A stretch of DNA of 64,000 nucleotides from Paucibacter sp. TC2R-5 (lineage in GTDB: Bacteria > Pseudomonadota > Gammaproteobacteria > Burkholderiales > Burkholderiaceae_C). Numbering within the stretch: position 1 is the stretch's first letter; each line of letters begins with the position of its first letter. Positions 26,222-35,339 of this stretch are shown in pieces. The stretch lies in assembly GCF_025717605.1 (NCBI RefSeq), contig NZ_JAJIRQ010000003.1, positions 62,001 to 126,000 of the forward strand. Reading direction: 5' to 3'. The notes below the pieces were generated by a model. That model had not been told where the DNA came from and did no database searches. It saw nothing but the letters and a program-made list of their open reading frames with translations. Made by a program: the position numbers and the translations under genes.

Positions 26222-28057
26222 ATGGAGCCTTCCCCAAGCAGCCGTGCCCGCGTCATCGACGTTTTGCGTTCAAGCTCGGTATTTGGTGCGCTCCAGACCG
26301 AGATCATTGAGGCCTTGGCCGACGCGATGACGCTCAAGAGCGTGCACGGTGGCGAAACCGTGATTCACGAGGGCGCCGCATCCGACTGCATCATCTTCGT
26401 GATCAGCGGCGGGCTGCGGGTTTCACGCCAGGGCACCGACGGCCAACTGCTGCTCTATAACCAGATTCAGCCCGGCCAAAGCATTGGCGAATTGGGAATG
26501 ATCCTGGGCCAGGCGCGCGCCCAAGATGTCACGGCCGTGCGCGATTCGCGCTTGGCCCTGCTGAGCCGCCAAGCATATGAGCGGCTGCTGCAATGCTTCC
26601 CGCTCGAGCTGTCGCAGGTTTTCCTCAAGGCGGTCTATGACCGCATGCGCAATGCACCCGACCCGGCCGATCGACATCTGGCCCAGACTTTTGTGCTGCT
26701 GCCGCTTCAACACCAGCAACAACACGGGCAGCAAACAAGCCTGGGGCAAGACCTGACCCTGGCATTTGCAAAGCATGGCCGGGTGGCGCACCTTCAAGCT
26801 GCTGCCGATGGCAGCAAGCTATTGCTGAATGGCCAAGCCGTGCCACGAGAAGCCCTGCCGCGCATCGAGGAAGAGCATGAGTTCATCCTGTACGAGAGCT
26901 CGGGCGAAGACTGCGCTTGGACCCGCTACGCCTTCAGACAAGCCGATCAAGTCGTGTTTGTGGCCGATGCCGAGGCCGACCCCAGGCTTGCCGATATCGA
27001 GTTGACGCTCTGTCTGGAACCCGGCTATTTGCTCAAACGCCGTCACTTGGTGTTGCTGCACAGCCCCGCGCAAGTGCAAGCTGTGCCGCCAGCGCCCTGG
27101 TTGTTGGGGCGTGATGTCGAACGCATTTACCCGCTGCGCCGGGGCAGGCTGGGAGACTCGGCCCGCTTGGCGCGCTTTCTGACCGGTAGCGCCGTCGGCA
27201 TCGTGTTGGGCGGCGGCGGTGCGCGCGGTTTCGCGCATCTGGGGGTCTTACGTGCCTTGCAGGAATGCGGGCTTGCGGTTGATCTGATCGGCGGCAACAG
27301 CATGGGCGCCTTGATCGGTGCGCAATACGCGCTAGGCCATGATTTGGCCGATATCCTGCGACACACGCAGCGCTTCGCGGCCGGCGGCGAAAGGCCGACC
27401 CTGCCCTTGGTATCGCTGGCGGCTGGGCGCCGGGTCGAGCGCGACCTCAAGCGCATGTTTGGCAGCGCTCAGATTGAGCAACTCTGGCGTCCTTATTTCG
27501 CGGCAGCCTGCAATCTGAGCCTGGGCAATACGCAGGTGCTGGACGCCGGCCCGCTGTGGAAGGCCGTGCTGGCGAGCAACTCCCCGGCCGGCCTGCTGCC
27601 GCCGGTATTGATGCGAGGCGCCTTGCTGGTGGATGGTGCCATTCTGGACAACGTGCCCGTTCAGGCGATGCGCATGCGCCTAGGTACCAAGTTAGAAAGG
27701 CGGCGTGGCAACGGTTTGATCATCGCGATTGATGTGGATGTGCGTGCCAATCTGCTTGCCGATCACGCGCTCAAGCGCCTGAGCGCCTGGAGCACCCTCA
27801 AGTCAAAATTTTCTACCCGCGCGCCGGTCTCCCCTGGGATTGCCGAGATTCTTTACAGCGCCAGCCATGTGGGCAGCATGAACCAGAGAGTTCGCACCAT
27901 CGCACAGGCTGACCATTATTTGGAACCGCCGGTCGGTGAATATGCCCTCATGGCCTACGGGCGAGGTGCCGATATTGCCGAAGTTGGTTACCGCTATGCG
28001 ATGGAGAAAATTGGCCAATGGGATCTTCCCAAGCAGTCAGACCAGCCCCGGGCTTGA
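26222..28057 (+). CDS. Patatin-like phospholipase with N-terminal cyclic-nucleotide-binding domain
   Basis: A 611-residue protein of the NTE (neuropathy target esterase)-like group. Residues about 15-135 form a CRP-type cyclic-nucleotide-binding fold ('GGETVIHEGA', 'QPGQSIGELGMI', 'ARAQDVTAV'). A middle region (150-310) has no clear motif. The patatin domain starts near residue 325 with the oxyanion loop 'GGGGARGFAHLG', the nucleophile Ser about 360 in 'GGNSMGA', and the catalytic Asp about 471 in 'VDGAILDNVP'. It should hydrolyse acyl esters of phospholipids, perhaps gated by a cyclic nucleotide. The end overlaps the peptide synthetase gene by 40 bases, implying joint production. Confidence 0.92.
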   Translation: MEPSPSSRARVIDVLRSSSVFGALQTEIIEALADAMTLKSVHGGETVIHEGAASDCIIFVISGGLRVSRQGTDGQLLLYNQIQPGQSIGELGMILGQARAQDVTAVRDSRLALLSRQAYERLLQCFPLELSQVFLKAVYDRMRNAPDPADRHLAQTFVLLPLQHQQQHGQQTSLGQDLTLAFAKHGRVAHLQAAADGSKLLLNGQAVPREALPRIEEEHEFILYESSGEDCAWTRYAFRQADQVVFVADAEADPRLADIELTLCLEPGYLLKRRHLVLLHSPAQVQAVPPAPWLLGRDVERIYPLRRGRLGDSARLARFLTGSAVGIVLGGGGARGFAHLGVLRALQECGLAVDLIGGNSMGALIGAQYALGHDLADILRHTQRFAAGGERPTLPLVSLAAGRRVERDLKRMFGSAQIEQLWRPYFAAACNLSLGNTQVLDAGPLWKAVLASNSPAGLLPPVLMRGALLVDGAILDNVPVQAMRMRLGTKLERRRGNGLIIAIDVDVRANLLADHALKRLSAWSTLKSKFSTRAPVSPGIAEILYSASHVGSMNQRVRTIAQADHYLEPPVGEYALMAYGRGADIAEVGYRYAMEKIGQWDLPKQSDQPRA

Positions 28058-31000
28058 AACTCGATTTGTCCCTCAGCCAACGTGAGGTTTGGCTCGATCA
28101 GCGCGCTTGGCCGGGCAGCACACATCTGCACATTGGCGGCGCCGGCTTCCTTGTCGGGCCACTGGATGTGGCACGCCTGCAGCAGGCCTTGCTGCTGCTG
28201 GTGGCGCGCCATGCCGCGCTGCGCCTGGCCCCTCACGCTGACGGCACACAATGCCTGCTCAGCCACTTCGAGCCGCAGCTCGACTTGATCAGGCTTGATG
28301 CCAGCGACGACCCACGTGAAAGCATGCGCGCCTGGTGGCAGCAAAGCATGCGCCAGCATTTCGAGTTAGACGGCCAGCCTCCTTGGCGCTTCACCCTGCT
28401 GCGGGCCAACGATCTGCTGCATGGGCTGACGATTCAGTTTCACCACCTGGTCATGGACGGCTGGGGCACCACCCAAGTGATGCGAGCCTGGAGCGAAATC
28501 TACGCGGAGCTGGGTTCAGACTCAGCCCCCACGGCATTGCCAGCACCCAGCTACCAAGACTTTATTGCCGAGTCTGTGGCCTACCGAAGTTCGGTGCAAT
28601 TTGAGCGAGACGCCAGCTACTGGCAGCAACAGCTCGGCGAACACCTCGCAGGGAAGCAAAAAAGCCTGCTGGACGGCGCCTTGATTGCATCGCGCCAAAG
28701 CCAAGGCCAAGGCCAGCTAAGGCGCCAAGCCCTGCCCGAAGCCGATGTTTTCAAACTGCCTTTGCCCAGGCCCGCCTACGACCGCTTGGCGGCCAACGCA
28801 GAAGCCTCGGGGAGCAGCGTCTTTGCCTGCTTTTTGGCCGCTGTCGCGCTGTACTACGCCCGCCTGCTGGGCCGCTCGTCATTGCTGATCGGCGTGCCCA
28901 GCCTGAACCGCTCGGGCCGGCGCTACCGCGCCACGCCGGGTATGTTTGTCGGCGTTCTGGCGGTTCGCGTGCAGATTGAAGCCGGTGCGAGCGCGGCGGA
29001 CTTGCTGCGCCATGTCAGCCAGCAAATACAGGGCGCGCTGCGCCATCCGCGTTACCCCTTGAGTGAGCTGAGTCATTCCTTACAGCTGATGCGTGCGGGT
29101 CGCGACAGTCTGCTCGACCTTGTGCTGTCTTTTGAGCGGCAAGACTACGCCTTGTCTTTCGGCGCGGCACAGCTGGTGGACTCGCGCCAACTCTTTGCCG
29201 GCGTGGCACGCTATCCGCTGGCGCTGACGGTGTGCGAGTTTGATGCCCAGGCCGACCCCGAGATGATTGTTGAAGCCAGCCAAGACTGCTTCGGGCCGGC
29301 TGAGCCGCAGCTTTTGGCGCGCAGGCTTTGGCACTTGACGCAGGCCCTGGCAGAGGCCTTGGCCCTGCACCCAAACCGCTCCCTTGAGGCCTTAGACATT
29401 GTCCCCTCCGAAGAGCGCTGGGCCTTGCTGGAAGGGCTGCACAAAGATCTCGCTCAGTTGGACGCGCCGCAAGCCTATATCGATCTTTTCGAGCATCAAG
29501 CCGCGCTGTGGCCGCAGCGCTGTGCGCTGGTGTGGGATGGCGGCAGCCTCAGCTACGGTGAGCTTGCTCAGCGGGTCGAAATGCTGGCCCGACGCTTGCG
29601 CGACTTGGGCGCTGCACGTAACAAGGTGGTGGCCCTGGCCATTGAACGCGGGCCTGAGATGGTGACCGCATTGTTGGCCATCTCTCGCGCCTGCGCCGCG
29701 TTCTTGCCGCTGGACCCGCAAGCGCCCACGGCTCGCTTAGCCGAGATCTTGGCGGACAGCGGCGCCGTCGCCTTGCTGTTGGACGCTTCGGCCACCCCCA
29801 ATTTGGCGGCGCTGCACAGCCGCTGCCTGCCTGTGCGTGTGGCTTCAGACTCAGCGGTGGCGCCCTCGCAAGCGCAAGGGTTATGGGCGACAGCCAGCCC
29901 CGATGACTTGGCCTATGTCTTGTTTACCTCGGGCTCCAGCGGGCGGCCCAAGGGCGTGATGGTCGAGCACGGCGCCTTGTCACGGCGGCTGGCTTGGCTG
30001 TCCCGCGCCTGGGCGATCGACGCCAACGACCGCTCGGCCCAAGGCACACAACTGGTCTTTGACCCGGCGCTGATCGAGCTCTTGCTGCCGCTGACCCAAG
30101 GGGCCAGCATTGCGCTGCCGCCGCCCGGCAAGCTGCACCCGCAGCGTTTGGCGGACTTCATGCTCAGGCATGGCACGACCTTCAGCGCCCTGGTGCCCTC
30201 CAGCCTGCCCGGGCTCTTGGCCGGCTGGCATGGCAAGCCGGGGCTGAAGCTGCGTGTGGCCTGTTGCGGCGGCGAGGTCTTGGCGCCCGAGTTGGCCGCG
30301 CGTTTTGTGCGTGAAACCGGCGCACAACTGTTCAATGTCTACGGTCCAACGGAAGCTACCATCTTCGCCACCTCTTGGGACTGCACCCTTGATACGGCCG
30401 AAGCACAGGCGCCCGAATACGGCGCTGACTTGCCACTGGGTCGCCCGATCGACGATAGCCGCATCTATGTGCTGGGGCCAGGGCAAGAGCTGCTGCCCTT
30501 CGGCGCCATTGGCGAGATCTATATCGGCGGCGGCGCGCTTGCACGCGGCTACGTGGGCCGGCCCGATCTCGATCAGCAGGCCTTCATGGCCGACCCTTTT
30601 GCGGCCGGACAGCGCATCTACCGCAGCGGCGATCGCGGCTGGCTGGATGTCCTCGGACGCCTTCACTTCAGCGGCCGCATCGACCGCCAGATCAAGCTGC
30701 GGGGCTACCGGATCGAACCCGGCGATGTCGAGGCCGCTTGCTGTGCGCTGCCCGGCATAGAGCAGGCCGTCGTGCAAAAAATCGAGCTGGGCGGTCAAGC
30801 GCAGCTGCATGCATGGCTGGTCGGACGGCGCTGCGATACGCTCAAACTGCAGGCCGGCTTGCGGATGAAAGTGCCCGACTATATGCGGCCAAGCGGCTTC
30901 ACCTGGCTGGATGCAATGCCCTTGACCGGCACCGGCAAGCTCGACTGCGCCGCCCTGCCGCTGCCGCTAGGCGAGCAATGCCAAAGTAAAAGCCTGCGCC

Positions 31001-31998
31001 CGCCCGCAACAGCGATGGAGCACAGACTGCTGGCCCTGTGGCAACAGGCGCTGAGCCCGCGGGATGGCAGCATGGCCAGCATACGCAGCATCGGCATGGA
31101 TGATGACTTCTTTGAGCTGGGGGGAGACTCTTTGGCCGCGCTGAGCATCTTGGGCGCCATGGAAGACCAACTGGGCCGGCCCTTGCCGCTGCAGTTGATC
31201 AGCGAGCATCCAAGCATTGCGAGCCTGGCGCGGGTCTTGAGCCTGCCCATCGTCAGGCCCGGTGTTCTGCATGCGCTCAGCGATTCCTCGGCTGACACAT
31301 CGGCCCCAGCGCCGGCCCTATTTCTGGCGGCTTCGGGCCATGGCGATGTGCTGCGGCTGAAGAACCTGGCCCAATCCCTGCAAGGTGACACACAGCTCTT
31401 CATGTTGCAGGCGCCGCTGTCCCCGGCACCCGCCACGATGGAGGAATTCGCCTCGCTGTACGCTGACTGCATCGAAGCCCAGACACAGACTGGCGATCAG
31501 GCCGTTTGGCTGGCCGGGTTTTCGGTCGGCGGCGTGACCGCGCTGGCCACTGCGCTTGAGCTGCAAAAACGTGGCCGCAAACCGCTGGGCTTGATGCTGC
31601 TCGACACCATTCATCCGGACGCGGTGTTTGGCGGAGCCACTTCTTGGCGCGCACTCGGCTGGCTGGTGAGCAAGCTGCATATGCAGGATCTGAGCATGAA
31701 CGGGCGGCGACTCAGCGCGATGTTCAGCGACCCTGGCCTGATCAGCCAGGTGCTCGCTTTGCGGGGTCATCGCTGCCATGCGTTTACCGGCCCGGTGCTG
31801 CTGGTCAAATCAACCGGCTTGGCCAGTTGGAACCGATTCTTGTTTCAGGGCTGGCACCGCCTGATGCCCCAAGACATACAAACGCGGCTGGTCAGCGGCT
31901 TGCATGGCTCGATGTTTGAGGCTCAGCATGTGAACGAGCTGGCCGAGACGATGCGGCAGTTCTTGCTTCAAGCACAGGGCGAGAATGAGGCTGCATGA
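28018..31998 (+). CDS. One-module nonribosomal peptide synthetase (C-A-T-TE)
   Basis: A 1326-residue synthetase with EntF-like order: condensation (about 15-440; HHLVMDG at 142-148), adenylation (480-990; A3 'TSGSSGRPKG' from 637, A5 'NVYGPTEAT', A7 'YRSGDRGW', A8 'KLRGYRIEPGD', A10 'GTGKLD'), carrier with phosphopantetheine Ser about 1038 ('GGDSLAAL'), and type I thioesterase (Ser about 1169 in GFSVG, His about 1296). All active-site residues are present, so it should activate one amino acid, join it to an acyl or aminoacyl donor and release the product. The ATG lies inside the patatin gene; a TTG overlapping the patatin stop (28054) is an alternative. No siderophore or MbtH gene is adjacent. 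Confidence 0.95.
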   Translation: MGSSQAVRPAPGLKLDLSLSQREVWLDQRAWPGSTHLHIGGAGFLVGPLDVARLQQALLLLVARHAALRLAPHADGTQCLLSHFEPQLDLIRLDASDDPRESMRAWWQQSMRQHFELDGQPPWRFTLLRANDLLHGLTIQFHHLVMDGWGTTQVMRAWSEIYAELGSDSAPTALPAPSYQDFIAESVAYRSSVQFERDASYWQQQLGEHLAGKQKSLLDGALIASRQSQGQGQLRRQALPEADVFKLPLPRPAYDRLAANAEASGSSVFACFLAAVALYYARLLGRSSLLIGVPSLNRSGRRYRATPGMFVGVLAVRVQIEAGASAADLLRHVSQQIQGALRHPRYPLSELSHSLQLMRAGRDSLLDLVLSFERQDYALSFGAAQLVDSRQLFAGVARYPLALTVCEFDAQADPEMIVEASQDCFGPAEPQLLARRLWHLTQALAEALALHPNRSLEALDIVPSEERWALLEGLHKDLAQLDAPQAYIDLFEHQAALWPQRCALVWDGGSLSYGELAQRVEMLARRLRDLGAARNKVVALAIERGPEMVTALLAISRACAAFLPLDPQAPTARLAEILADSGAVALLLDASATPNLAALHSRCLPVRVASDSAVAPSQAQGLWATASPDDLAYVLFTSGSSGRPKGVMVEHGALSRRLAWLSRAWAIDANDRSAQGTQLVFDPALIELLLPLTQGASIALPPPGKLHPQRLADFMLRHGTTFSALVPSSLPGLLAGWHGKPGLKLRVACCGGEVLAPELAARFVRETGAQLFNVYGPTEATIFATSWDCTLDTAEAQAPEYGADLPLGRPIDDSRIYVLGPGQELLPFGAIGEIYIGGGALARGYVGRPDLDQQAFMADPFAAGQRIYRSGDRGWLDVLGRLHFSGRIDRQIKLRGYRIEPGDVEAACCALPGIEQAVVQKIELGGQAQLHAWLVGRRCDTLKLQAGLRMKVPDYMRPSGFTWLDAMPLTGTGKLDCAALPLPLGEQCQSKSLRPPATAMEHRLLALWQQALSPRDGSMASIRSIGMDDDFFELGGDSLAALSILGAMEDQLGRPLPLQLISEHPSIASLARVLSLPIVRPGVLHALSDSSADTSAPAPALFLAASGHGDVLRLKNLAQSLQGDTQLFMLQAPLSPAPATMEEFASLYADCIEAQTQTGDQAVWLAGFSVGGVTALATALELQKRGRKPLGLMLLDTIHPDAVFGGATSWRALGWLVSKLHMQDLSMNGRRLSAMFSDPGLISQVLALRGHRCHAFTGPVLLVKSTGLASWNRFLFQGWHRLMPQDIQTRLVSGLHGSMFEAQHVNELAETMRQFLLQAQGENEAA

Positions 31999-32711
31999 AG
32001 CAGACAAAAGACCTAAGCGCAGTCAAGCCAGGACCCGCGATCAAGCATCTCAAGCTACGCCTTGTGCTGTTGGCGCTTCTACTGGCGAGCCTGCTCGCCC
32101 TGGCCTGGATCTGGAGCGGCGGCAAGCTGGATCTCGCCGCTGGGCTGACCGAGTTGCGAAGCAGCGGCGCCGAACTCGGCCCTGGCTTGGCCATGCTGGG
32201 AGCCGCCCTGGGCCTCACGCTGGCGGTGCCGCTGTCGGTGCTGAGCCTGTTGTTGATCGCCGCCTTGGGGCCTTGGCAGGGCTTTGTCTGCAGTGTGGGT
32301 GCCGCCCTCTTGTCCTCGGCTGCCAGCCATGCCATCGGGCGCAGCCTGGGCCATCAAGCATTGCAAGGGCTGGCCGGCCCCAAGGTACGCCAAGTCAGCG
32401 AGCAGTTGGGCGGCCGTGGCGTTTGGGCCGTGATCACGCTGCGCTTGCTGCCCCTGGCGCCGTTTGCGGTCGTCAATATGGTGGCCGGCGCCACCCATAT
32501 CCGGCTGCGTGACATGCTGCTGGGCACGGCCATAGGCATGACGCCCAGCACCTTGGTGATGGCCTTCTTCATGGAGCGCCTCTTGCTCGCCGTGCAGCAA
32601 GCGGGCCGCGAGGACTGGCTTTGGCTGGGTTTGATCACGCTGCTGGTCTTGCTGCTTGCCTTCGCGTTGGCGATGGGTTTGCGGCGATGGCAGCGGCGTC
32701 ATCAAAGCTGA
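31995..32711 (+). CDS. TVP38/TMEM64 (VTT/DedA-type) membrane protein
   Basis: A 238-residue inner-membrane protein with about six hydrophobic segments. The family core is visible: 'AALGPWQGFVCSVGAAL', 'ASHAIGRSLGHQA' and the conserved 'LRLLPLAPFAVVNMVAGA', followed by 'RLRDMLLGTAIGMTPST'. VTT-domain proteins are linked to lipid scrambling, flipping and membrane homeostasis. The start ATG overlaps the synthetase stop (ATGA), so it is co-translated with it, which hints that the product or substrate is membrane-associated. The C-terminus is basic ('RRWQRRHQS'). Confidence 0.9.
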   Translation: MKQTKDLSAVKPGPAIKHLKLRLVLLALLLASLLALAWIWSGGKLDLAAGLTELRSSGAELGPGLAMLGAALGLTLAVPLSVLSLLLIAALGPWQGFVCSVGAALLSSAASHAIGRSLGHQALQGLAGPKVRQVSEQLGGRGVWAVITLRLLPLAPFAVVNMVAGATHIRLRDMLLGTAIGMTPSTLVMAFFMERLLLAVQQAGREDWLWLGLITLLVLLLAFALAMGLRRWQRRHQS

Positions 32712-32725
32712 TCGAAAATAGCGCC

Positions 32726-33202
32726 ATGCCATTTAGATCCCTCACCTTGCCCCCGAATCTGAGCGGCCGCCTCTGGCTGAGCTCTATGCCTGGCCGCCTG
32801 GAGTCCTGGGGCGCGTTTCTCGACGAAGCCCGCCTGCGCAGCCTCAATCTGGTGGTCTGCCTGAACCCGCTGGAAGAGATTGCCGGCCTGTCTCCCGCCT
32901 ATCACAAGGCTATTGCCGAGGGGCGGCTGCCGTTTCGCTGGCAGCATCTGCCGATGCGCGACTTCGGGCTGGGCGCCGACCCTGCCGCCTTTCGCCTAGG
33001 GGTTGAACAAGTGACGCATAGCTTGCAACTGGGGGAGCAGGTTTTCTTGCACTGTGCCGCCGGCCTGGGTCGCACCGGCACGGTCGCTGCTTGCGTCTTG
33101 AAGCAAGCAGGTTTGGACCGCGAAGCCGCGCTCAGCCACGTACGGGCGGCCGGATCCAACCCTCAGTCCGCCTTGCAATCGGGCTGGATAGACCAATTTT
33201 GA
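32726..33202 (+). CDS. Dual-specificity/tyrosine phosphatase-like protein
   Basis: A 158-residue cysteine phosphatase. The active-site loop 'HCAAGLGRTGT' supplies Cys about 110 and Arg about 116 (CX5R), and 'MRDFGLG' upstream gives the general-acid Asp. The layout is that of compact DSP/PTP proteins. The start is the ATG giving MPFRSLTLPP; upstream frame is the shadow of the membrane protein gene, 14 bases away. The substrate is unknown: phosphotyrosine, a phosphoinositide-like lipid or a phosphosugar are all possible. Its stop overlaps a TTG start candidate of the next gene. Confidence 0.85.
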   Translation: MPFRSLTLPPNLSGRLWLSSMPGRLESWGAFLDEARLRSLNLVVCLNPLEEIAGLSPAYHKAIAEGRLPFRWQHLPMRDFGLGADPAAFRLGVEQVTHSLQLGEQVFLHCAAGLGRTGTVAACVLKQAGLDREAALSHVRAAGSNPQSALQSGWIDQF

Positions 33203-33846
33203 GCGGCACACAAGTTCTTGGGGTCGGCCTCGATGACGAAGGGCTTCGCGTCGATTTCTTGTTTGTCAACGACGCGCTGTTGCTGATCAACAAGCCGAGC
33301 GGTTTGCTGTCGGTGCCGGGCCGCGGCGAAGACAAGCAGGATTGCGCGATACACCGTGTGCAGCGCCTGTACCCCGAGGCCTTGATCGTCCACCGCCTGG
33401 ACATGGCCACGTCGGGCCTGCTGCTGCTCGCACGCGGCGCGGCCATGCAGCGCGCCTTGAGCATGGCGTTCGAAGGCCGGCGCGTGCACAAACGCTATGA
33501 GGCGCTGCTGGCGGGCAACTTGCCCCTCCCCGACGCGGGTGAAGTAGACCTGCCATTGATCACCGATTGGCCGAACCGCCCGCGTCAAAAGATTGACCAC
33601 CAAATCGGCAAAGCCTCGCTGACGCGCTACCGCGTGCTGTCGCGCTGCGCGCAACAGACGCGCGTGGAGCTGGAGCCGGTGACCGGCCGCACGCATCAGC
33701 TACGCGTGCACATGCTGGCATTGGGCCACCCCATCATCGGCGACACGCTGTACCGCGGCCAAGCCGCCCCGCGCATGTATTTGCACGCCCGCACACTCAA
33801 GCTGCCAGACTGGGATCTGAGTTTCGAGTCCCCACCGGAGTTTTGA
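33199..33846 (+). CDS. RluA-family pseudouridine synthase
   Basis: About 215 residues. It carries the RluA core 'LLLINKPSGLLSVPG', the catalytic Asp in 'VHRLDMATSGLLLLA', 'KRYEALL' and 'GRTHQLRVHM', then 'HPIIGDTLY'. It converts specific uridines in rRNA or tRNA to pseudouridine; the target base cannot be given. No S4 domain is present, as in RluA/TruC types. The start is uncertain: a TTG overlapping the phosphatase stop is chosen for coupling; an ATG at 33091 would overlap by 112 bases, and a TTG at 33259 gives MFVNDALLLINKPSG. Confidence 0.88.
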   Translation: MSGTQVLGVGLDDEGLRVDFLFVNDALLLINKPSGLLSVPGRGEDKQDCAIHRVQRLYPEALIVHRLDMATSGLLLLARGAAMQRALSMAFEGRRVHKRYEALLAGNLPLPDAGEVDLPLITDWPNRPRQKIDHQIGKASLTRYRVLSRCAQQTRVELEPVTGRTHQLRVHMLALGHPIIGDTLYRGQAAPRMYLHARTLKLPDWDLSFESPPEF

Positions 33847-33850
33847 CACC

Positions 33851-34510
33851 ATGACCTTGCCCACTGCCAACTTGCACCCTGCCGCCCTGCACTCGCCCGC
33901 CGCCGAGCGCAACAAACACGCCATCCTCGCCGCGCTGCTGCCCTTGCTTCCCGTCCAAGGCATAGCACTGGAAGTAGCCAGCGGCAGCGGCCAACATATT
34001 GCACATTTTTCCGCCCAAATGCCGGGCTGGAACTGGCTGGGCTCAGACCCGACGCCCGAAGGTCTGGCCTCCATTGCAGCTTGGCGCCCGCATGGCGCTG
34101 CACCCGTGAGAGTCGATGTCTTGCAAGCCGATTGGGCCCTGCCGCCCAGCCATCAGACGCTGGACGCCTTGTACTGCGCCAATATGCTGCATATATCGCC
34201 CTGGCAGACCTGTGCGGCCTTGATGCAAGGTGCGGCGCGCCACCTCGCGGCGACGGGGCTTTTGCTCGTCTACGGCCCGTTCTTACAGAGCGACGTGGAC
34301 ACCGCCCCCAGCAATCTGGCTTTCGACGCAGACCTGCGCGAGCGCAACCCGGCCTGGGGCCTGCGCCATCTGGACGAAGTCGCGGCTCAGGCCAAGGCCT
34401 GCCAGCTCAGCCTGCGGGATGCGATCAAAATGCCTGCCAATAATCTGCTGCTGGTCTTTGGCCGAATGGCGCCGGCCAGCGCCTCGACTCCTCCGAAAGA
34501 AACTCTATGA
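33851..34510 (+). CDS. DUF938 SAM-dependent methyltransferase-like protein
   Basis: A 219-residue protein of the DUF938 family. The N-terminus 'SPAAERNKHAIL' and the SAM-binding loop 'ALEVASGSGQHIAHF' are characteristic; 'GSDPTPEGLASI', 'ANMLHISPW', 'LLLVYGPF' and 'LRHLDEVAAQA' follow. The fold is Rossmann methyltransferase, but the substrate is not known for the family. It starts four bases after the pseudouridine synthase stop and overlaps the SDR start (ATGA). Confidence 0.88.
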   Translation: MTLPTANLHPAALHSPAAERNKHAILAALLPLLPVQGIALEVASGSGQHIAHFSAQMPGWNWLGSDPTPEGLASIAAWRPHGAAPVRVDVLQADWALPPSHQTLDALYCANMLHISPWQTCAALMQGAARHLAATGLLLVYGPFLQSDVDTAPSNLAFDADLRERNPAWGLRHLDEVAAQAKACQLSLRDAIKMPANNLLLVFGRMAPASASTPPKETL

Positions 34511-35283
34511 AACAGCAAGAGCTTTACATCGTCAGCGGCGCTTCACGCGGCATGGGCGAGGCGATCGCCCGCCAATTGCTGCATCCCGACCATGTCGTGA
34601 TCGGGATCTCGCGCGGGCAAAGTGCCGCGCTGAATGAGGCGGCGCAGAGCGCTCAACTGATGCCAAACCTGATGCAGTGGCAATATGACCTGAGCCAGCC
34701 GCTGGCCGCCGCGCAGGCACTGCAAAGCTGGCTGGAGGCGCAAGCCAGCGGGCGCTTCAGCCGCGCCACTTTGATCAATAACGCCGGCCTCGTGCCCACA
34801 CCCGGCCCGGTCGAATGTGCGTCGCTGCAAGACCTGTCGGCGGCAATTCGCGTCGGGCTGGAAGCCTGCCTGCTCCTGAGCAGCGCCTTCTTGCGCGGCA
34901 CGACTGCCCTGGGCCGGCAACGGCGGATTTTGAACATTTCGTCCGGCCTGGGCCGCCGCGCCATGGCGGGCAGTGCGGCCTACTGCGCCGCCAAGGCAGG
35001 CATGGACAATCTCTCGCGCGCCATGGCCCTCGATGAAGCAGCCAAACCGGACGGCGCGGCAATCGTCTCCTTGGCGCCCGGCATCATCGACACGGAAATG
35101 CAAGCCCAATTGCGCAGCGGCGATCCAAGCAAATTCCCGGATCAAGCCGTGTTTGCTAACTTCAAGACCAGCGGGCAATTGCTAAGCCCTACAGCCGCAG
35201 CGGAAAAGGTTTTAAGTTATCTTGCGCGCGGGGACTTTGGTGCCACGGTACTTGCCGATGTGCGTGAACTTGATCTGCGCTGA
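34507..35283 (+). CDS. Short-chain dehydrogenase/reductase (sepiapterin reductase-like)
   Basis: A 258-residue NAD(P)-dependent SDR. The dinucleotide loop is 'SGASRGMGEAIA', followed by 'NNAG', the catalytic Ser in 'NISSGLGRR' and the YxxxK pair in 'AYCAAKAGMD', then 'LAPGIIDTEMQ'. The Arg in 'GISRGQS' after strand 2 suggests NADPH preference. The pattern resembles sepiapterin reductase and benzil reductase relatives. It is the last tightly coupled gene of the patatin-synthetase run; 67 bases separate it from the Tim44-domain gene. Confidence 0.88.
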   Translation: MKQQELYIVSGASRGMGEAIARQLLHPDHVVIGISRGQSAALNEAAQSAQLMPNLMQWQYDLSQPLAAAQALQSWLEAQASGRFSRATLINNAGLVPTPGPVECASLQDLSAAIRVGLEACLLLSSAFLRGTTALGRQRRILNISSGLGRRAMAGSAAYCAAKAGMDNLSRAMALDEAAKPDGAAIVSLAPGIIDTEMQAQLRSGDPSKFPDQAVFANFKTSGQLLSPTAAAEKVLSYLARGDFGATVLADVRELDLR

Positions 35284-35339
35284 GGCCCTTGAAAGCCGCC
35301 GCAGCAACCCCACCTTAACGCGACGGCCAATTGAGGCTT

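Noticed and set aside
28018-31998. Siderophore synthetase because of the EntF-like domain order and nearby feoAB
   Set aside because: No catechol synthesis, MbtH or exporter gene is near, no Fur box is seen at this operon, and feoAB is separated by other genes and a terminator.
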